In this document: in pieces, positions 6,822 to 8,198 of the stretch
Layout of the letters: each line of letters starts with the position of its first letter
Position numbering within the stretch: the first letter of the stretch is position 1
Source of the DNA: JBECKS01 sp040235395
GTDB taxonomy: Bacteria > Pseudomonadota > Gammaproteobacteria > Pseudomonadales > JBECKS01
Length of the DNA stretch: 8,198 bases
Assembly (NCBI GenBank): GCA_040235395.1
Contig: JBECKS010000095.1
Coordinates: forward strand, 1-8,198
Reading direction: 5' to 3'
The notes under the pieces: model-generated
What the model was told of the DNA's origin: nothing
Seen by the model: only the letters and a program-made list of their open reading frames with translations
The model's database searches: none
Made by a program: the position numbers and the translations under genes

Positions 6822-7964
6822 ATGGCTGAAGGAAAAAAACTTGAAGGCGCAGGTCTACGAGGACAAGTTGCAGGAAAAACTGCCTTATCAACCGTTGGAA
6901 AATCAGGTTCTGGTTTAACCTACAGGGGTTATGACGTAAAGGATCTTGCAGAAAATTGTCAGTTTGAAGAAGTCGCTCATTTGATTCTGAAGGGCGAGTT
7001 GCCTACGCAAGCAGAACTCGATGCTTACAAAAGCAAACTGAAAAGCCAACGAGGTTTGCCTCAAGCATTAAAAGACGTACTTGAGCGCATTCCCAAAGAT
7101 GCACATCCAATGGATGTCATGAGAACGGGTTGTTCCATGTTAGGAAATCTTGAAACTGAAGATAATTCTGTCATGGGGGTTTTCCCAGAAGAACAGGATG
7201 CAACTGATCGTATGCTTGCCTGTTTTCCTTCCATCATTTGTTACTGGTACCGCTTTTCGCATGATGGTGTGCGAATTGAAACGGAAACTGATGACGACTC
7301 TATTGGTGCGCATTTCCTGACCATGCTTCGTGGTGAAAAACCCAACGAATTACATGAGCGTGTTATGAACGTTTCATTGATTCTTTATGCTGAGCATGAG
7401 TTTAATGCTTCTACTTTCACAGCGCGTGTTTGTGCTTCTACCTTGTCTGATATTCATAGCTGTGTAACCGGTGCAATTGGTTCACTTCGCGGTCCATTAC
7501 ACGGTGGTGCAAACGAAGCAGCCATGGATATGATTGAAAAATTCAAGGATGCAGATCATGCAGAAACTGAAATGATGGCCATGCTTGCTCGCAAAGATAA
7601 AATCATGGGCTTTGGTCATGCAATTTACTCTGAATCAGATCCAAGAAACGTAATCATTAAAGGCTGGTCAGAAAAATTGGCAAAAGATGTGGGCGATACT
7701 GTGCTATATCCGGTTTCTGTTCGTTGTGAAGAAGTTATGTGGCGTGAGAAAAAACTGTTCTGTAACGCTGACTTTTTCCATGCTTCTGCTTATCACTTTA
7801 TGGGTATTCCAACAAAATTGTTTACACCAATTTTCGTGATGTCACGTTTAACAGGTTGGGCAGCTCACGTGATGGAGCAACGTGCTGATAACCGAATCAT
7901 TCGACCATCAGCAGAATATGTTGGGGTAGAGCCTCGTTCAGTCAAAGCGATTGCTGAACGTTAA
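6822..7964 (+). CDS. prpC: 2-methylcitrate synthase
   Basis: A 380-residue member of the citrate synthase family. It condenses propionyl-CoA with oxaloacetate to give 2-methylcitrate, the first committed step of propionate breakdown. Catalytic residues are intact: His227 in GPLHGGANE, His266 in GFGHAIY and Asp317 in NADFF. The AEHEFNAST block with His192 and the arginine-rich C-terminus (EQRADNRIIRP, about 352-361) bind substrate. The length (about 375-390 is usual for PrpC, against about 430 for type II citrate synthase) and the GFGHAIY...SDPRN form favour PrpC over housekeeping GltA, as does the position after prpB. A strong ribosome-binding site, GAAGAGGG at 6807-6814, lies seven bases before the ATG. 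The gene ends with TAA followed directly by an in-frame TAG, the latter being the first bases of a 121-bp palindromic element. Confidence 0.95.
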   Translation: MAEGKKLEGAGLRGQVAGKTALSTVGKSGSGLTYRGYDVKDLAENCQFEEVAHLILKGELPTQAELDAYKSKLKSQRGLPQALKDVLERIPKDAHPMDVMRTGCSMLGNLETEDNSVMGVFPEEQDATDRMLACFPSIICYWYRFSHDGVRIETETDDDSIGAHFLTMLRGEKPNELHERVMNVSLILYAEHEFNASTFTARVCASTLSDIHSCVTGAIGSLRGPLHGGANEAAMDMIEKFKDADHAETEMMAMLARKDKIMGFGHAIYSESDPRNVIIKGWSEKLAKDVGDTVLYPVSVRCEEVMWREKKLFCNADFFHASAYHFMGIPTKLFTPIFVMSRLTGWAAHVMEQRADNRIIRPSAEYVGVEPRSVKAIAER

Positions 7965-8085
7965 TAGCTCTCACTATTTTGCGTTCTGCTGCGTTAAAAG
8001 CATGCTCGCTCGGTCACTTATTTTATATAAGCTCACTCGCTGTGCGTGCTTTCGCCTTGCATAACATCAAAATATTTTCGAGCTA
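7965..8085. repeat. 121-bp imperfect palindrome between prpC and the next gene
   Basis: The segment is a long imperfect inverted repeat centred near base 8025. Matching pairs, from outside in, are TAGCTC (7965-7970) with GAGCTA (8080-8085), TATTTTG (7975-7981) with CAAAATA (8068-8074), and AAAGCA (7997-8002) with TGCTTT (8047-8052). CTTAT and ATAAG lie around the centre. Between these blocks the arms match with mismatches and small gaps. No open frame or transposase is present. Size and symmetry are like ERIC or small MITE-type intergenic repeats, but the sequence is not ERIC. It starts on the base after the prpC stop codon. In the prp transcript it would fold into a long hairpin that could alter decay or expression of the downstream gene. 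No T-run follows, so it is not a standard terminator. Confidence 0.7.
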
Positions 8086-8181
8086 ATATGTTATTTAAGT
8101 TTGCCCGCGGAAGCGGAAAGTTGTTTTGAAAAAAGTCAGAAGTCGAATTAACCAAACATAGTCATTTAAGAGTTTAGATTT

Positions 8182-8198
8182 ATGTCCATGAATACTGA
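8182..8198 (+). CDS. acnD: Start of the next operon gene, probably Fe/S-dependent 2-methylcitrate dehydratase AcnD
   Basis: Only five complete codons are visible, MSMNT, with the sixth cut after GA (Glu or Asp). The call rests mainly on context: in loci with a GntR regulator and prpB-prpC, the next gene is usually acnD, whose product dehydrates 2-methylcitrate together with PrpF. AcnD proteins often begin MNT, which fits the second ATG at 8188. AAGAG lies about ten bases before the first ATG. The 96 bases from 8086 to 8181 hold no gene; they contain one small GC-rich hairpin at 8105-8116 (CCGC, loop GGAA, GCGG). Confidence 0.5.

Overview
The window looks like chromosomal DNA of a gammaproteobacterium with moderate to low GC. 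The best evidence is the order GntR regulator, prpB, prpC and then, at the right edge, what is probably acnD. This is the AcnD-type methylcitrate locus known from Pseudomonas, Shewanella and marine relatives. No tRNA, rRNA, CRISPR array, transposase or phage gene was seen.

Layout: (1) 1-153, minus strand: the first 51 codons of an ABC transporter ATPase cut by the window edge, with a promoter near 191-196. (2) 346-986, plus: a sulfotransferase-family gene broken by a one-base shift in a run of eight T. (3) 1033-1443, plus: an unrecognised small single-pass membrane protein with an acidic, low-complexity body. (4) 1452-2912, minus: an exported type-B carboxylesterase with an Asp where the catalytic Glu is expected and a shortened C-terminal half. 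(5) 3082-4986, plus: a polytopic membrane sulfatase-fold enzyme of the LtaS/phosphoglycerol-transferase type. (6) 5098-7964, plus: a FadR-type GntR regulator, methylisocitrate lyase (prpB) and 2-methylcitrate synthase (prpC). (7) 7965-8085: a 121-bp imperfect palindrome directly after the prpC stop. (8) 8182 to the end: the first codons of the next gene, probably acnD.

How the genes work together: PrpC condenses propionyl-CoA with oxaloacetate to 2-methylcitrate. AcnD (with PrpF, expected beyond the window) dehydrates it, and PrpB splits 2-methylisocitrate into pyruvate and succinate. The GntR protein probably represses its own operon through two identical 12-bp operators 63 bp apart that flank the promoter.

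The most interesting observation is that the promoter of the membrane sulfatase gene (2981-3026) and the promoter of the gntR-prp operon (5006-5052) look homologous. About 37 of 46 positions match with a single one-base gap, including the operator region, -35 and -10. This suggests that the sulfatase gene was brought under the same propionate-responsive regulator, or that one promoter arose by copying the other. Other points worth a look are the T8 frameshift, the altered esterase and the intergenic palindrome inside the prp operon.
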